A stretch of 64,000 bases of DNA from Vibrio sp. VB16 (GTDB lineage Bacteria > Pseudomonadota > Gammaproteobacteria > Enterobacterales > Vibrionaceae). The stretch is from assembly GCF_015594925.2 (NCBI RefSeq), contig NZ_CP087591.1, positions 868,001 to 932,000 on the forward strand, in the 5' to 3' direction. The notes beneath the pieces were generated by a model that was not told where the DNA came from, searched no databases, and saw only the letters and a list, made by a program, of their open reading frames with translations. Made by a program: the position numbers and the translations under genes. This document shows, piece by piece, positions 53,587-62,961 of this stretch; the first letter of the stretch is position 1, and each line of letters opens with the position of its first letter.

Positions 53587-53862
53587 ATGAAGCTGACCGA
53601 TATTCAACAAACCATCTCGAGTTTTACCTCGATAGAGCAAGCGTTAACCTATTTTGAGATCGACTTTGATCGGCGATTTATAGAGGAATATGGTACGCAA
53701 GTGATTAAGCGCTTTAATGGCTATTTGCTCCTAGAAAAACCAGAGGACTGGTTTGCAGCACGTCGCGTACTAAGAAACGCTTACTGTAAGGTGCAGCGAG
53801 GCCGATTAGACCCGAGTTCTCGTTCTGCATGTCGAGGATGTACTTCCTGTCTGCGCCGCTAA
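53587..53862 (+). CDS. NifW-like small protein
   Basis: Protein of 91 residues resembling the NifW (nitrogenase-stabilising) family in its conserved core: SIEQALTYFEIDFDRRFIEE followed by TQVIKRFNGYL and DWFAARRVLRNAY. The C-terminus is basic and Cys-rich (CRGCTSCLRR). There are no nitrogenase genes in the window, so a role in nitrogen fixation is unlikely; homologues in non-diazotrophs are of unknown function. Ribosome site is weak. Similarity judged by eye only. Confidence 0.6.
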   Translation: MKLTDIQQTISSFTSIEQALTYFEIDFDRRFIEEYGTQVIKRFNGYLLLEKPEDWFAARRVLRNAYCKVQRGRLDPSSRSACRGCTSCLRR

Positions 53863-53950
53863 ACATGGCAAAATAATGCGCCTAATCAAATAAGGTAAGC
53901 CATCAGCGAACTAAGCTTGCTTATCCAACCCTTTAAAGAAAAGCATCGCC

Positions 53951-54409
53951 ATGAAAATAAACCATAAGTTTTCCATTGTTCTACTGCTTTTTTCTGCCTG
54001 TCTAACTTCTCATACTTATGCCCAAAGTGATCACGACTATTTGCTACGTCATGTAGAGGAAGTCAGCCGAGATTATTTCTATATTCATCTTGATGAGTCG
54101 ACGAGCGATCTTGTCTTGTCTGGTATGGTGGGTGGAGAGCATCAGACACACTACCGATTATTGGGCTTTTTAGGCGATCATTTTCAGGTGAACATTGAGT
54201 CTATCAGTGGTGTTACCTATTCGACTATAGATGGTGAGGGGTTGGTTTTTCAAGAAAACAATGACGGCACTGAGATAAGGGTAATTTGGGATAGCGTTTG
54301 GATAGATATTGCTGTCTCAGCTAGCTCCTTTACCAGTGATTTTGTCGTGACAATAAAAAAAATCGACTATCGCAGTGAAGATGCAACTGTGAAAGTAGGT
54401 AATCAATAG
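53951..54409 (+). CDS. Secreted hypothetical protein, 152 residues
   Basis: Signal peptide (MKINHKFSIVLLLFSACLTS, cleavage near TYA/QS) followed by a beta-rich acidic body. Not recognised. A weak hairpin with a T-rich tail (ACCCT/AGGGT at 54444-54457, followed by CTTCATTTTATTTT) lies 35 bases after its stop and may end its message. Confidence 0.55.
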   Translation: MKINHKFSIVLLLFSACLTSHTYAQSDHDYLLRHVEEVSRDYFYIHLDESTSDLVLSGMVGGEHQTHYRLLGFLGDHFQVNIESISGVTYSTIDGEGLVFQENNDGTEIRVIWDSVWIDIAVSASSFTSDFVVTIKKIDYRSEDATVKVGNQ

Positions 54410-54520
54410 AGAAAACGCGACACAATGTCGTTAAGCTGACAGCACCCTAACGAGGGTCTTCATTTTATTTTACTAAAGGTGTAGAGTTCTCTTATACCCG
54501 TATAAAAATAAAGGTTAATT

Positions 54521-55087
54521 ATGTTCATTCATAAATGGCTGCTATGTGGCTTTCTTTTTGTTAGCGTTTTATTGCCTAGTACCTCAAACGCCTCTGAAAA
54601 AGTACGTTATCGGGGGGTGCAACAGATGTTTATAAAAGACAAATTCGGTGAAATAGATAATGATTGGTGTATCCCATGTGCTTGTCAGTTTGATCAGAAT
54701 AGAAATAGAGAGGCAAAATATCTGCCCTACAATGGTTACTTGTGGGAATGTACGAAGTTCGATAGCAACGGTTTTTGTTTGTCCACAGAACGAAACAGTG
54801 TGATTGGTAGCAACGGTTTTATTGATGAAGAGTGCGCATTGTATGCTCCTACTAAAGAGCAAATCGCGAACGAAATGGAGCGAGAACGTTTAGTGGCATT
54901 AGACGCGGATGCAGCCTTTGCGGAATTGAGTGTGAAAGAACTTAAAGAACAGCTAGCGTACTGGAACAAATCGAAGGAAGCGTATAAAGGAAAAGGCGAT
55001 ACGTCTCAGGTACTGCTAAGTGAATCTTTGATTAATGTCTATGAGAAAAGATTAAGTGAATTAAAAAGGTTAGAACTACAGCCATAA
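54521..55087 (+). CDS. Secreted cysteine-containing hypothetical protein
   Basis: Protein of 188 residues with a signal peptide (MFIHKWLLCGFLFVSVLLPS, cleavage near SNA/SE). A central part has clustered cysteines (WCIPCACQFD, WECTKFDSNGFCL, EECALY), likely disulfide-bonded. The C-terminal 70 residues are charged and helical (KELKEQLAYWNKSKEAY), probably coiled coil. Family not recognised. AAAGG precedes the ATG. Confidence 0.6.
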   Translation: MFIHKWLLCGFLFVSVLLPSTSNASEKVRYRGVQQMFIKDKFGEIDNDWCIPCACQFDQNRNREAKYLPYNGYLWECTKFDSNGFCLSTERNSVIGSNGFIDEECALYAPTKEQIANEMERERLVALDADAAFAELSVKELKEQLAYWNKSKEAYKGKGDTSQVLLSESLINVYEKRLSELKRLELQP

Positions 55088-55252
55088 ATTGTCGTTTTTC
55101 GTATCGGTAAAGGGTGGCTCGGGCAGGAATACATGCTTTGATATGGGCAAGCTTTTAGCCTATTCCCCAAGTTCACGGTTCATCATTGATTGTTTGCCTA
55201 AACCATGGTCAGATACACTGACATTCAACACATATTTCAGGACAAGCCTTCC

Positions 55253-55639
55253 ATGTTATTAGGTATCACCCTTGGCTCCAACGACCTTACTAAAGCGGGT
55301 ATTTTTTATGACCAACTTTTGGCGACGCTCAATATGGTACGTACCATGGAAGAAGAAGATGAAATTGGTTACGGGCCAGAAGGCGAACCAAGCTGCTTTT
55401 GGATATTGATACCGTTTAATAAACACGCCGCAACGAGCGGGAATGGAATACAAGTCACCTTTAAAGCGGCCAGTAATGAAATGGTAGAAGAGTTCCATCG
55501 TGTCGCGTTAGCTTTCGGCGGTACAGATGAAGGGGCTCCGGGGTATCGCTACCGACCAGATTATTTTGGAGCGTATTGTCGTGATTTAGATGGCAATAAA
55601 TTGCACGTGATGCATGAACCAAACCTCGCAAGACAATAG
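55253..55639 (+). CDS. VOC-family (glyoxalase-like) protein
   Basis: Vicinal oxygen chelate fold protein of 128 residues: MLLGITLGSNDLTKAGIFYD at the start, WILIPFNKHAATSGNGIQVT in the middle, and GAYCRDLDGNKLHVMHEP with the terminal metal-ligand Glu. I start at 55253, where the fold normally begins; an in-frame ATG-type start at 55205 adds 16 unrelated residues. Lyase or resistance functions are possible; substrate unknown. Confidence 0.78.
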   Translation: MLLGITLGSNDLTKAGIFYDQLLATLNMVRTMEEEDEIGYGPEGEPSCFWILIPFNKHAATSGNGIQVTFKAASNEMVEEFHRVALAFGGTDEGAPGYRYRPDYFGAYCRDLDGNKLHVMHEPNLARQ

Positions 55640-55645
55640 AATAGT

Positions 55646-55680
55646 AAACAGGCTCATTTATTTTTAAGTGAGCCTGTTTT
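55646..55680. terminator. Bidirectional terminator
   Basis: An 11-bp stem (AAACAGGCTCA / TGAGCCTGTTT) around a 12-base loop, with TTTT on the + side and an A-rich start giving T on the - strand. It lies between the convergent VOC gene and the gene ending at 55697. Confidence 0.82.
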
Positions 55681-55696
55681 GTGTTGGATCGATTGC

Positions 55697-56155
55697 TTAA
55701 TAGTTAAGTTCAACCAATCCTAGCTGCTGAGATTGTTCATAAGAGATGTTTTTCGAAATTAGGTTACTTAGTGCATACTCAGAAATCACCAAGACGCGAT
55801 TATTGTCTTGCGGGGCGAGTGCATGTACTTCTACCTTGCCCATTTTGGTGAACTTGCTCCATAAGTGGCTATCCGCTAAATAGATATACCCTTCTTCAGG
55901 TAGTACTTCTTGATTATTTTTAACAAACAGCTTTAGCCACCAAACTGCGCGTTGTAAACCCTGTGCACCTTCGACATTTTTTGGTTTAACTATTTGATTA
56001 TTTGCTAACGCTTTTTGTGTCGCAATAACCACATCTAAAGATCCAGGGTAGCTCTCAGTAAATGGATTAATGAACTGACCATCGTAAGAGCAAGCCCAAC
56101 TAGGGCTTGCTCCTAGAACAGAAAGTATCAATAGTATTTGCGTTAATACTTTCAT
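55697..56155 (-). CDS. Secreted hypothetical protein after alkylsulfatase
   Basis: Protein of 152 residues with a signal peptide (MKVLTQILLILSVLGASPSW, cleavage near WA/CS). Start 56155 has AAGG upstream; an open frame further upstream overlaps the sulfatase end and is not used. It begins 11 bases after the alkylsulfatase stop, so the two are co-transcribed. Family not recognised; ends QQLGLVELNY. Confidence 0.65.
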   Translation of the reverse strand: MKVLTQILLILSVLGASPSWACSYDGQFINPFTESYPGSLDVVIATQKALANNQIVKPKNVEGAQGLQRAVWWLKLFVKNNQEVLPEEGYIYLADSHLWSKFTKMGKVEVHALAPQDNNRVLVISEYALSNLISKNISYEQSQQLGLVELNY

Positions 56156-56165
56156 ATCTGAGGCC

Positions 56166-58118
56166 TTACGGTGTGACAATATTGAACCAGAACTTGAATT
56201 GATCCAGCATACCAATAAAGTCTTTGAATTTGCTTGCGTCACCATCGATGACAAGGTCACCGTCGGCAATGGCTTTCTCAAGCGTAATGCTACCAATTTG
56301 AACATCATCTAGAACGGCCTTTGAAATTTTCAGGCTGACACTAGGATCGTCAATGAGTATTTTAGAGTAGTTCAACACGGAGTTCTCAATGCTTAGTGTG
56401 TATTGCTCATCTAAATCAGTGAAATCGATATTTATTGAGAAGTTCATGCCTTCGGCTTTTTCTGGAAGGATTCGAACGGATAGATAGTCGAACAGCATCT
56501 CTGGAGGCATGTTTCGGATAATATCCGGTGACGCGGTTGTTAACCCGCCAGTTTCTGGTGTGCCGTTACGCAGTTCGTAGGCACCTTGTAGGTACACAGA
56601 GCGCCATGGACCAGATTCTGATTGGTACCCTAACTGCTCGTAAGTATCAGCCAATAGCTCTTTTCCTTTGGTGTTTGGGTTAGCAAATACCACATGTTTA
56701 AGAACCTCCGCAACCCAACGATAATTACCTTTGGCAAAATCTTCTCTAGCTTTGTCTAGTATGGCTTTCTCTCCACCCATATATTCAACGTACTTAATAG
56801 CGGCATTGGTTGGCGGCAGGTTGTTCAAGTCAGAAGGATTACCCGTATACCAACCCATATAGCGTTGATAAACTGCACGGCTGTTATGACGCAATGTGCC
56901 GTAATAACCACGTGTGGCCCAGTTGTCTTCTAATGACTTAGGGAGCTGGATGATTTCTGAAATTTCTTCACCCGTGTAACCTTGGTTCATCAATCGAACA
57001 GACTGGTCGTGGGTGTATTTGTAGATATCACGTTGTTTCTTAAAATAACTATTGATATCTTTCTGGCCCCAAAGTGGCCAGTGGTGGCTTTGAAACTTAA
57101 CCTCTACTTCGTTACCCCATAACTCAATGGTTTCATTTAAGTAACTAGACCATTTTAGTGCATCTCTCACTTGAGCACCGCGAAGTGTTAAGATGTTATG
57201 CATTGTATTGGTGGTATTTTCTGCCATCCAAAGGGCTTTTTTCTCTGGAAACCAAGTGTTCATTTCTGTAGGGGCTTCGGTTCCTGGCGTATATTGGAAT
57301 ACCATTTTAACGCCATCTACCGTGCGCTCGTCACCTGTTTTTTCAATAAAGTCGGTTGGTCCAATTAACGTAGCGACACCCGTGGACGTTGTTTGTCCAA
57401 GCCCACCATTAACGCCACCAAATTCATTACGTGGCAGTAATGCACCGTACATATAAATAGCACGACGGCCCATGGCGTTACCGGCGATAACGTTTTCTGA
57501 TACGGCGTGTTCTGTAAATCCTTGCGAAGCAATAATTTCGACCTTGCCCGAAATAACATCCTTTTCATCGACTAAGCCACGAACGCCACCAAAATGATCA
57601 AGATGACTATGGCTGTAGATAACGGCCTTAACTGGGCGTTCACCCAATTCTTGATTAACGAAATCCAATGCAGCTTTTGCTACTTCTTGAGATATAAGCG
57701 GATCAAAAACGATCCAACCCGTTTTACCTTCGATAAAGGTAACGTTAGATAAGTCGTAACCACGTACTTGATAAATGCCGTCGGTAACCTTAAACAGCCC
57801 ATTGATCATATTTAATTGCGCGTTGCGCCAAAGGCTAGGGTTGACGCTGGCAGGGGATTCCTTATCTAATGAAATATACTTTTTATAAGATTCTAAATCC
57901 CATACAACGTCGCCCTTTTCATTCTTAATGGTGACAACGTCTTGTGTCGTAATCAAACCGCGTTGAGCGTCGTCAAAGTCCTTTTTGTCGCCAAAGGGGA
58001 GAGCATTGAGAACGTTGTTATTCGCCTCTATCGTCGATTGAGTTGCTGGCTTTGAATCAATCGCCATTGCATTAGCAGAAACCGCTATTGCAATGAGTGT
58101 AACGACATTTTTTATCAT
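56166..58118 (-). CDS. SdsA-type secreted alkylsulfatase
   Basis: Zinc metallo-beta-lactamase-fold hydrolase of 650 residues that cleaves alkyl sulfates such as dodecyl sulfate. Signal peptide MIKNVVTLIAIAVSANAMA. The zinc motif is His170-Ser-His172-Leu-Asp174-His175, one position from SdsA1 of Pseudomonas aeruginosa. Further ligands are in GTEAPTEMNTWFPEKKALWM and AENTTNTMHN. An alkyl-sulfatase dimerisation domain (about 385-525) and a C-terminal SCP2-like domain (about 535-650) follow. I start at 58118 with AAGGACC upstream. Confidence 0.93.
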   Translation of the reverse strand: MIKNVVTLIAIAVSANAMAIDSKPATQSTIEANNNVLNALPFGDKKDFDDAQRGLITTQDVVTIKNEKGDVVWDLESYKKYISLDKESPASVNPSLWRNAQLNMINGLFKVTDGIYQVRGYDLSNVTFIEGKTGWIVFDPLISQEVAKAALDFVNQELGERPVKAVIYSHSHLDHFGGVRGLVDEKDVISGKVEIIASQGFTEHAVSENVIAGNAMGRRAIYMYGALLPRNEFGGVNGGLGQTTSTGVATLIGPTDFIEKTGDERTVDGVKMVFQYTPGTEAPTEMNTWFPEKKALWMAENTTNTMHNILTLRGAQVRDALKWSSYLNETIELWGNEVEVKFQSHHWPLWGQKDINSYFKKQRDIYKYTHDQSVRLMNQGYTGEEISEIIQLPKSLEDNWATRGYYGTLRHNSRAVYQRYMGWYTGNPSDLNNLPPTNAAIKYVEYMGGEKAILDKAREDFAKGNYRWVAEVLKHVVFANPNTKGKELLADTYEQLGYQSESGPWRSVYLQGAYELRNGTPETGGLTTASPDIIRNMPPEMLFDYLSVRILPEKAEGMNFSINIDFTDLDEQYTLSIENSVLNYSKILIDDPSVSLKISKAVLDDVQIGSITLEKAIADGDLVIDGDASKFKDFIGMLDQFKFWFNIVTP

Positions 58119-58342
58119 ACCTAGGTCCTTCTTTCTTGTTGCTAGTAAATGTGACATTTAAGAGTTTCGTCTTGGTCGAAAGTGAAAGATCCAACTATCT
58201 AATTATTTGTTTTTTATATGTAAGAATAGAAAGTTAGACGTTGTTGTCAACTAATTAACACATTAGCAACATCATGGGTGATTGATATGCAGATTCCGCA
58301 AGATATCTCACATTCGCAATTACGGGACAATTTAGCAGGGAA
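58119..58342. other. Alkylsulfatase promoter region
   Basis: These 224 bases between the AraC gene and the sulfatase gene (both - strand) contain no supported gene. They should carry the sulfatase promoter and any AraC-type operator. No clear repeat pair stands out. Confidence 0.4.
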
Positions 58343-59317
58343 CTAAATCTGTTTTCGAAGGGTTTCTGATGGTAGTTCGTTAAAGAAGGTTTGATACTCG
58401 CCAGCAAAGCGGCCTAATTCTAAGAACCCCCATTTTAGTGCAAAATCAACAACTTTACTTTTAGTCGCGCTAGCACCAATAAGATCGCTATGGACCTTGT
58501 TGAGACGAACTATTCGTAAGTAGCGGTTTGGCGTCATGCCTAAATACTCCTTGAAACCGTATTGTAGGCTACGCTCACTGAGCTGTGCCACAACACACAG
58601 TTCAGATAATGTGGGCATTTGATGGGCATGGTAGTTCAGGTACTCAATAACCTTATGTACTCCCTTAATACGTTGGGGTTGCGGTCTGAGTGTTTCCTCA
58701 ATTTGGTTGGTTGGTGCTAAAACATCTAGTGTAAGCTGCAATATCGCTTCATTGAGCACGCGACTAACAGACGGGTAGTTAAGTAAGCGGGGATTGTGTC
58801 GGACCATATGCATGATTTTTTTTGAACCCAATGTGTATCGCTTGAGTGCAAACGGGTCTGAAACGGCCGCTTTACTTGATAACCAGTTTTTAGGGATATC
58901 CTTTTCGGTTAATTGACGGATATTTTTGATTAAGCTTTCACGATTGAACGCGGTGCAAATGTAATCAATATGGTTAGAAAAATTGATATCCCATACACCA
59001 CCTGTCGCCTGTATAAACGAATTTTTCGGCCGGGTTTTTCCACAATAGGTTCCGTCTGTGTCATGGGAGTTGATAACAGCAAAAGGAAGAAAACGACTTG
59101 CAGGAGCGGCCTGAATTCTAGACCCAACATTGAGTTGTTCTCTAAATATCTGAACATCACCAAAATTGAACTCAACATACTGAGCATTCAACTCTCCAGC
59201 ATGAAGCTGAATGTAGGATCGATTTTTATTTGCTTGAAAGTTCGCTAACTGGTCAATGTCTGCGGTTTCTAATAATCGAACGTCTTGGCGAGTGTGTTGG
59301 TTATCATTCATAATCAT
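58343..59317 (-). CDS. AraC-family transcriptional regulator
   Basis: Regulator of 324 residues with a C-terminal AraC/XylS double helix-turn-helix (about 225-322): MPTLSELCVVAQLSERSLQY, GMTPNRYLRIVRLNKVH, and FALKWGFLELGRFAGEYQTF. The N-terminal part is a sensor domain of EutR-like type. The start is uncertain: 59317 gives a normal N-terminus, while the frame is open to an ATG at 59389, neither with a clear ribosome site. It lies directly upstream of the alkylsulfatase gene on the same strand and probably activates it. Confidence 0.82.
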   Translation of the reverse strand: MIMNDNQHTRQDVRLLETADIDQLANFQANKNRSYIQLHAGELNAQYVEFNFGDVQIFREQLNVGSRIQAAPASRFLPFAVINSHDTDGTYCGKTRPKNSFIQATGGVWDINFSNHIDYICTAFNRESLIKNIRQLTEKDIPKNWLSSKAAVSDPFALKRYTLGSKKIMHMVRHNPRLLNYPSVSRVLNEAILQLTLDVLAPTNQIEETLRPQPQRIKGVHKVIEYLNYHAHQMPTLSELCVVAQLSERSLQYGFKEYLGMTPNRYLRIVRLNKVHSDLIGASATKSKVVDFALKWGFLELGRFAGEYQTFFNELPSETLRKQI

Positions 59318-59446
59318 AAAGGAAGCATTCAGAATTAATACGTCAATAAACGGAAGTATTGAAAAACTATATGCTCCGCAATGTAGCATATAAATATGAT
59401 CAATTCATTTACATTTGAAGCTTCAATTTTGTATGGTTCTGCGAAG

Positions 59447-59484
59447 GTCCTTTCTTGTCAGCGCATGCGCTGATAAGAAAGGAC
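59447..59484. repeat. 38-base near-perfect palindrome
   Basis: GTCCTTTCTTGTCAGCGCA and its reverse complement (one G-T wobble) meet head to head at 59465/59466, centre GCGCATGCGC, with no loop base. It sits between the end of the 423-residue membrane protein gene and the AraC gene. It may be a strong hairpin terminator for the TRAP operon or a binding site; no T-run follows on either strand. Confidence 0.65.
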
Positions 59485-59524
59485 TTTGCGAAAGTTCAGT
59501 GGAATGATTGATACTTTGATGTGA

Positions 59525-60796
59525 CTAAGACCAATTAACGGCTTCTAATTTTGCAATATTTGAGTGGGATACTTTGATTCTATACCGTTCTATCTTGTCG
59601 TTATTGAGGCGAAATACAAGGTTAATATCGTGCAGCATAGAAAATTTATTTCGAATCAATTTCCCATTTTCATAAGAGGTATGCCTTAATGTGGTATCGG
59701 GTAATAGCACCAATAAGGTATGTAGATTTATATCCATTGTGTCTCTAAGTTGGGTGAAGCCATTCACAAAGCTGTCATTAATCTCGTACTTTTTTTTGTA
59801 GTAAATTACGACTTCGTCGGCATCTTTTTTTGTGTATTTCCCTTTTCCGCGCACAGATATTATCTCATCATCTGGTATGACAAATTCGGCTAACTCGTAG
59901 CATTGACCCACAATTTTATTGTAGCTATCGTATAACACGGTTCTACCACTAAACTTTCCTTTGCTTAGTTTTTTTGCAATATAAATCCGAAATAGCTCTT
60001 TAAACCGATCTTTAAATATATAACTAAAACAGAGTGCCATCAGTAGAGCAAACGAGACCGTGCCATATCCCAATTGAACATAAAAGACGACTAATGTCGT
60101 CAATAGCATAGACAAAAATGCACTGAGACTAAATGCGGCCTGTTCTCTCAATACACCTAGCGTACTATTTTGTTGGGTGATATTGATAGATTTGCAGAAA
60201 TAATCTTCTTTTCTGCGTATATACTGAGCCTCTTTTGATTTTAAACCATAGTTGTCTCTTCGGTATTCTCGTTCGGAGCAAGCGAACTTAATCAGTTCAT
60301 CGTACATAGCCGTGTTTTCGTTATTTCCTTTACCAGCGTGGCAAAAGGCGAGCGTTATTTGTTCTGCGTAATAAGAACAGAGCTCATCTGCACTTCGAAA
60401 ATCTTTAATATTATCATCGGTTGTGGGTGTATTTCGTAGATCATTGAGTAGTGTTTGGGATACGTCTAGAAACTCACCCAAATTGGTTTTGGTTTTGTCA
60501 ACTTTTTGGGTAAGCCTAGACAGTTTCAACTTAAATGTTTTCAGAAAAATTGGAAAATCTATCGTGCTGTCTGAGTTTGCTCTCTTTTGTTTAAGGAGTG
60601 GGAATTTGGCTTTTGAAATTGAATAGTGATAACGAGATGCTTTAAGATCGAGCAAGACGTTAGCACCGATGTCTCGTTCTCTTATTCCCATATCATCAGG
60701 TAAAAACATGAACATTTCGAGTGAGGATATTTTATTTTTATTGACGGTTGCTCTTATTTCCATCGAGGTATCGAGTATCTCAAGATCTAGTTTCAC
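59525..60796 (-). CDS. Membrane protein of unknown family
   Basis: Protein of 423 residues I do not recognise. About 215 largely hydrophilic, charged N-terminal residues precede two adjacent hydrophobic segments (about 220-240 and 243-262), then a further cytoplasmic-looking domain of 160 residues with KDRFKELFRIYIAKKL and a beta-rich end. The GTG start at 60796 has a strong GGAGGT site. It lies 59 bases after the HAD phosphatase gene, at the end of the TRAP operon. Confidence 0.6.
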   Translation of the reverse strand: MKLDLEILDTSMEIRATVNKNKISSLEMFMFLPDDMGIRERDIGANVLLDLKASRYHYSISKAKFPLLKQKRANSDSTIDFPIFLKTFKLKLSRLTQKVDKTKTNLGEFLDVSQTLLNDLRNTPTTDDNIKDFRSADELCSYYAEQITLAFCHAGKGNNENTAMYDELIKFACSEREYRRDNYGLKSKEAQYIRRKEDYFCKSINITQQNSTLGVLREQAAFSLSAFLSMLLTTLVVFYVQLGYGTVSFALLMALCFSYIFKDRFKELFRIYIAKKLSKGKFSGRTVLYDSYNKIVGQCYELAEFVIPDDEIISVRGKGKYTKKDADEVVIYYKKKYEINDSFVNGFTQLRDTMDINLHTLLVLLPDTTLRHTSYENGKLIRNKFSMLHDINLVFRLNNDKIERYRIKVSHSNIAKLEAVNWS

Positions 60797-60855
60797 GCGA
60801 TAGATACCTCCGTATGAGTTGTGTTTGTCGGTTGGAATAGTGAATACTGGTCGTT

Positions 60856-61650
60856 CTAGGTAAATCCTTTTAATTGCAAAAGTTGTTGTGCAAATTCAGC
60901 GAAACCATAGCCTCCTGGTTTTGTCATCATGACAGGAGGAGGCGATATCAATTTGTCCCAGTAATGGGAAAGATTAGCAACCCCGACACTGTTGGGTAGG
61001 GTTGCAAACATATGTTGGTCATTGAGTGAGTCGCCAACATAACAGCAGTGAGAGAGGATATCTGCATCGGTTAATCCCTTCTCGTTGAGGAAACGTAACG
61101 AGGTCACTTTTTTGGAATGCTCGCCATACCACGCGTTAATGTGGATAGAACTGGCGGTTGCATGAGCACCCAATGCCGTTATTTTGGAAACGACTTCCTC
61201 AATAATGACGTCGCTTACTTTAGGACAGTTTTGCCCTATATCGATGGATACTTCGCATAGACGGTAAGATTGATCAAGCGTCAAATTGAGATCTGGATAA
61301 TCCTTTAAAATTTCCAACACCTGATGTTTTAATTTATCCTGCAGGTGTTTTAACTCATCTAACTTCACATCGGCTTTGATAGTAAGATAATTGTCTTTTT
61401 TCTCTAATATAAATGCCCCGTTTTCACCCAGTACTGCGTCTACAGGCCAAAGTTGAGCAATGTGGTCACACCAACCAGCACAAGCGCCTGTTACGGCAAC
61501 AACTTTTATACCCGCCTGCTGTAAGTTGTTGAGTGCAATTAAGGTCTCTGGGGGAAGCTTGCCTTGCCAAGTCAATGTATCATCGACGTCTGTTAGGACC
61601 CAGCTTACCGTTTTCCATTCTTTGGTTAGCTGATTCGTTACCGATTTCAT
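60856..61650 (-). CDS. HAD-superfamily sugar-phosphate phosphatase (Cof/SPP type)
   Basis: Hydrolase of 264 residues, HAD type IIB. Motif I is LTDVDDTLTW (Asp21, Asp23), motif II VAVTGACAGWC, motif III the Lys in HSKKVTSL, motif IV YVGDSLNDQHMF. The cap domain (about 85-190) resembles sucrose- or mannosyl-phosphoglycerate-phosphatase-like enzymes. AAGGGA precedes the ATG, 18 bases after the TRAP large subunit gene, so it probably acts on a compound linked to the imported substrate. Confidence 0.82.
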   Translation of the reverse strand: MKSVTNQLTKEWKTVSWVLTDVDDTLTWQGKLPPETLIALNNLQQAGIKVVAVTGACAGWCDHIAQLWPVDAVLGENGAFILEKKDNYLTIKADVKLDELKHLQDKLKHQVLEILKDYPDLNLTLDQSYRLCEVSIDIGQNCPKVSDVIIEEVVSKITALGAHATASSIHINAWYGEHSKKVTSLRFLNEKGLTDADILSHCCYVGDSLNDQHMFATLPNSVGVANLSHYWDKLISPPPVMMTKPGGYGFAEFAQQLLQLKGFT

Positions 61651-61668
61651 ATTTTATCCCTTAATGAA

Positions 61669-62961
61669 TTATAGCAAATTCGGTAAAAACATGACCAAAC
61701 CTTCTGAGTAGGTCAGGATCATGAGCACGGTAATAAGTGCAAGCAGCAGCGGCGCAACTTCACGAACAAAATCGGCCACCCGTACTTTCAGAATTGAGCA
61801 TACTGTAAACATCATGGAACCGAATGGCGGTGTGACACCACCAATCATGATATTTACGATAACAATGACACCAAAATGAACCGGATTAACACCAAGGTTA
61901 AGTACGGCAGGTAGAAGCAACGGCGTTAATATAATCATTGCTGCACCACCTTCTATAAACATACCTACAACCAGAAGTAGCACATTAATTAATAGCAACA
62001 GTATTAGCTTGTTATCCGTTAGTTGAATCAATGCGGACGCCACGTTTTGTGGTATCTGCTCTAGGGTCATGTAATAACCAAATACCATCGCGCCAATAAT
62101 GATGAACATCACACTACTTGTGCCCTGAATGGTCTCTTTCAGAATCATAGGAATATGACGGAATTTTAATTCTCGGTAGATTAATGCACCTATTATAGTG
62201 CATAGCAAAACAGCGATAGCACCTGCTTCCGTTGGTGTAAATAGACCAAAACGCATGCCGAGAATGATGCCAAAAGGAATAAATAGAGCAGGGATGGCCT
62301 TGGCAAAAAAGTGAAAGCGCTCTTTTGCAGGTGCTGGTACTGAACGAGAGGGTTTATAGCCTCGTTTTTTTGAAATAATGGCGATGGTAAAGATTAATGA
62401 CCCGGCCATTAATACCGCTGGCACATAGCCAGCGATGAACATGGAATGGACAGACACGTTTGCTAGCAATGCAAAGATAATCAGATTTATACCCGGTGGA
62501 ATAACAGGTGCAATGCTCGAAGACGCCGCCGTTACCGCTGCGGTGAATGGGAGATCATAACCACGTTTGGTCATTTCTGGTGCCAATATCTTTGACTGCA
62601 TCGCCGCATCGGCATTTGCAGAGCCTGATATGCCGCCCATCAACGTACTAAGCAGTACGTTCACATGCGCTAACCCACCGACTTTATGTCCTATAAGTGA
62701 ATCTGCAAAGGACAGCAAACTTCGGCTGATTCCGGCGTAGTTCATGATTGAGCCAACCATGATAAAAAAGGGTATCGCCAACAAAGGAAAAGAAGAAGCA
62801 GAGGATATAAATCGCTGCATCACTAAGCTAACTGGAATGGACGTATTAAGAAAAAGAAAGTAGACCAATGACGAGGCGATTAATGAAAACGCGATGGGTA
62901 CATTCAATAAAAATAATACAAACAAGAGGATAATCGGTAAATAAATGTCCACTTCAACCAC
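61669..62961 (-). CDS. TRAP transporter large membrane subunit (DctM type)
   Basis: Inner-membrane subunit of 430 residues with about twelve hydrophobic segments; it forms the sodium-driven translocation path of a TRAP importer. Typical blocks are LLAIPFFIMVGSIMNYAGIS, STLMGGISGSANADAA, and ITPLLLPAVLNLGVNPVHFG with PPFGSMMFTVCSI. It starts with GTG immediately after the small-subunit stop codon. Confidence 0.93.
   Translation of the reverse strand: MVEVDIYLPIILLFVLFLLNVPIAFSLIASSLVYFLFLNTSIPVSLVMQRFISSASSFPLLAIPFFIMVGSIMNYAGISRSLLSFADSLIGHKVGGLAHVNVLLSTLMGGISGSANADAAMQSKILAPEMTKRGYDLPFTAAVTAASSSIAPVIPPGINLIIFALLANVSVHSMFIAGYVPAVLMAGSLIFTIAIISKKRGYKPSRSVPAPAKERFHFFAKAIPALFIPFGIILGMRFGLFTPTEAGAIAVLLCTIIGALIYRELKFRHIPMILKETIQGTSSVMFIIIGAMVFGYYMTLEQIPQNVASALIQLTDNKLILLLLINVLLLVVGMFIEGGAAMIILTPLLLPAVLNLGVNPVHFGVIVIVNIMIGGVTPPFGSMMFTVCSILKVRVADFVREVAPLLLALITVLMILTYSEGLVMFLPNLL

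Noticed and set aside
53587..53862. Evidence for nitrogen fixation from the NifW-like gene
   Set aside because: No nif structural or cofactor genes in the window; NifW-like proteins occur without them.
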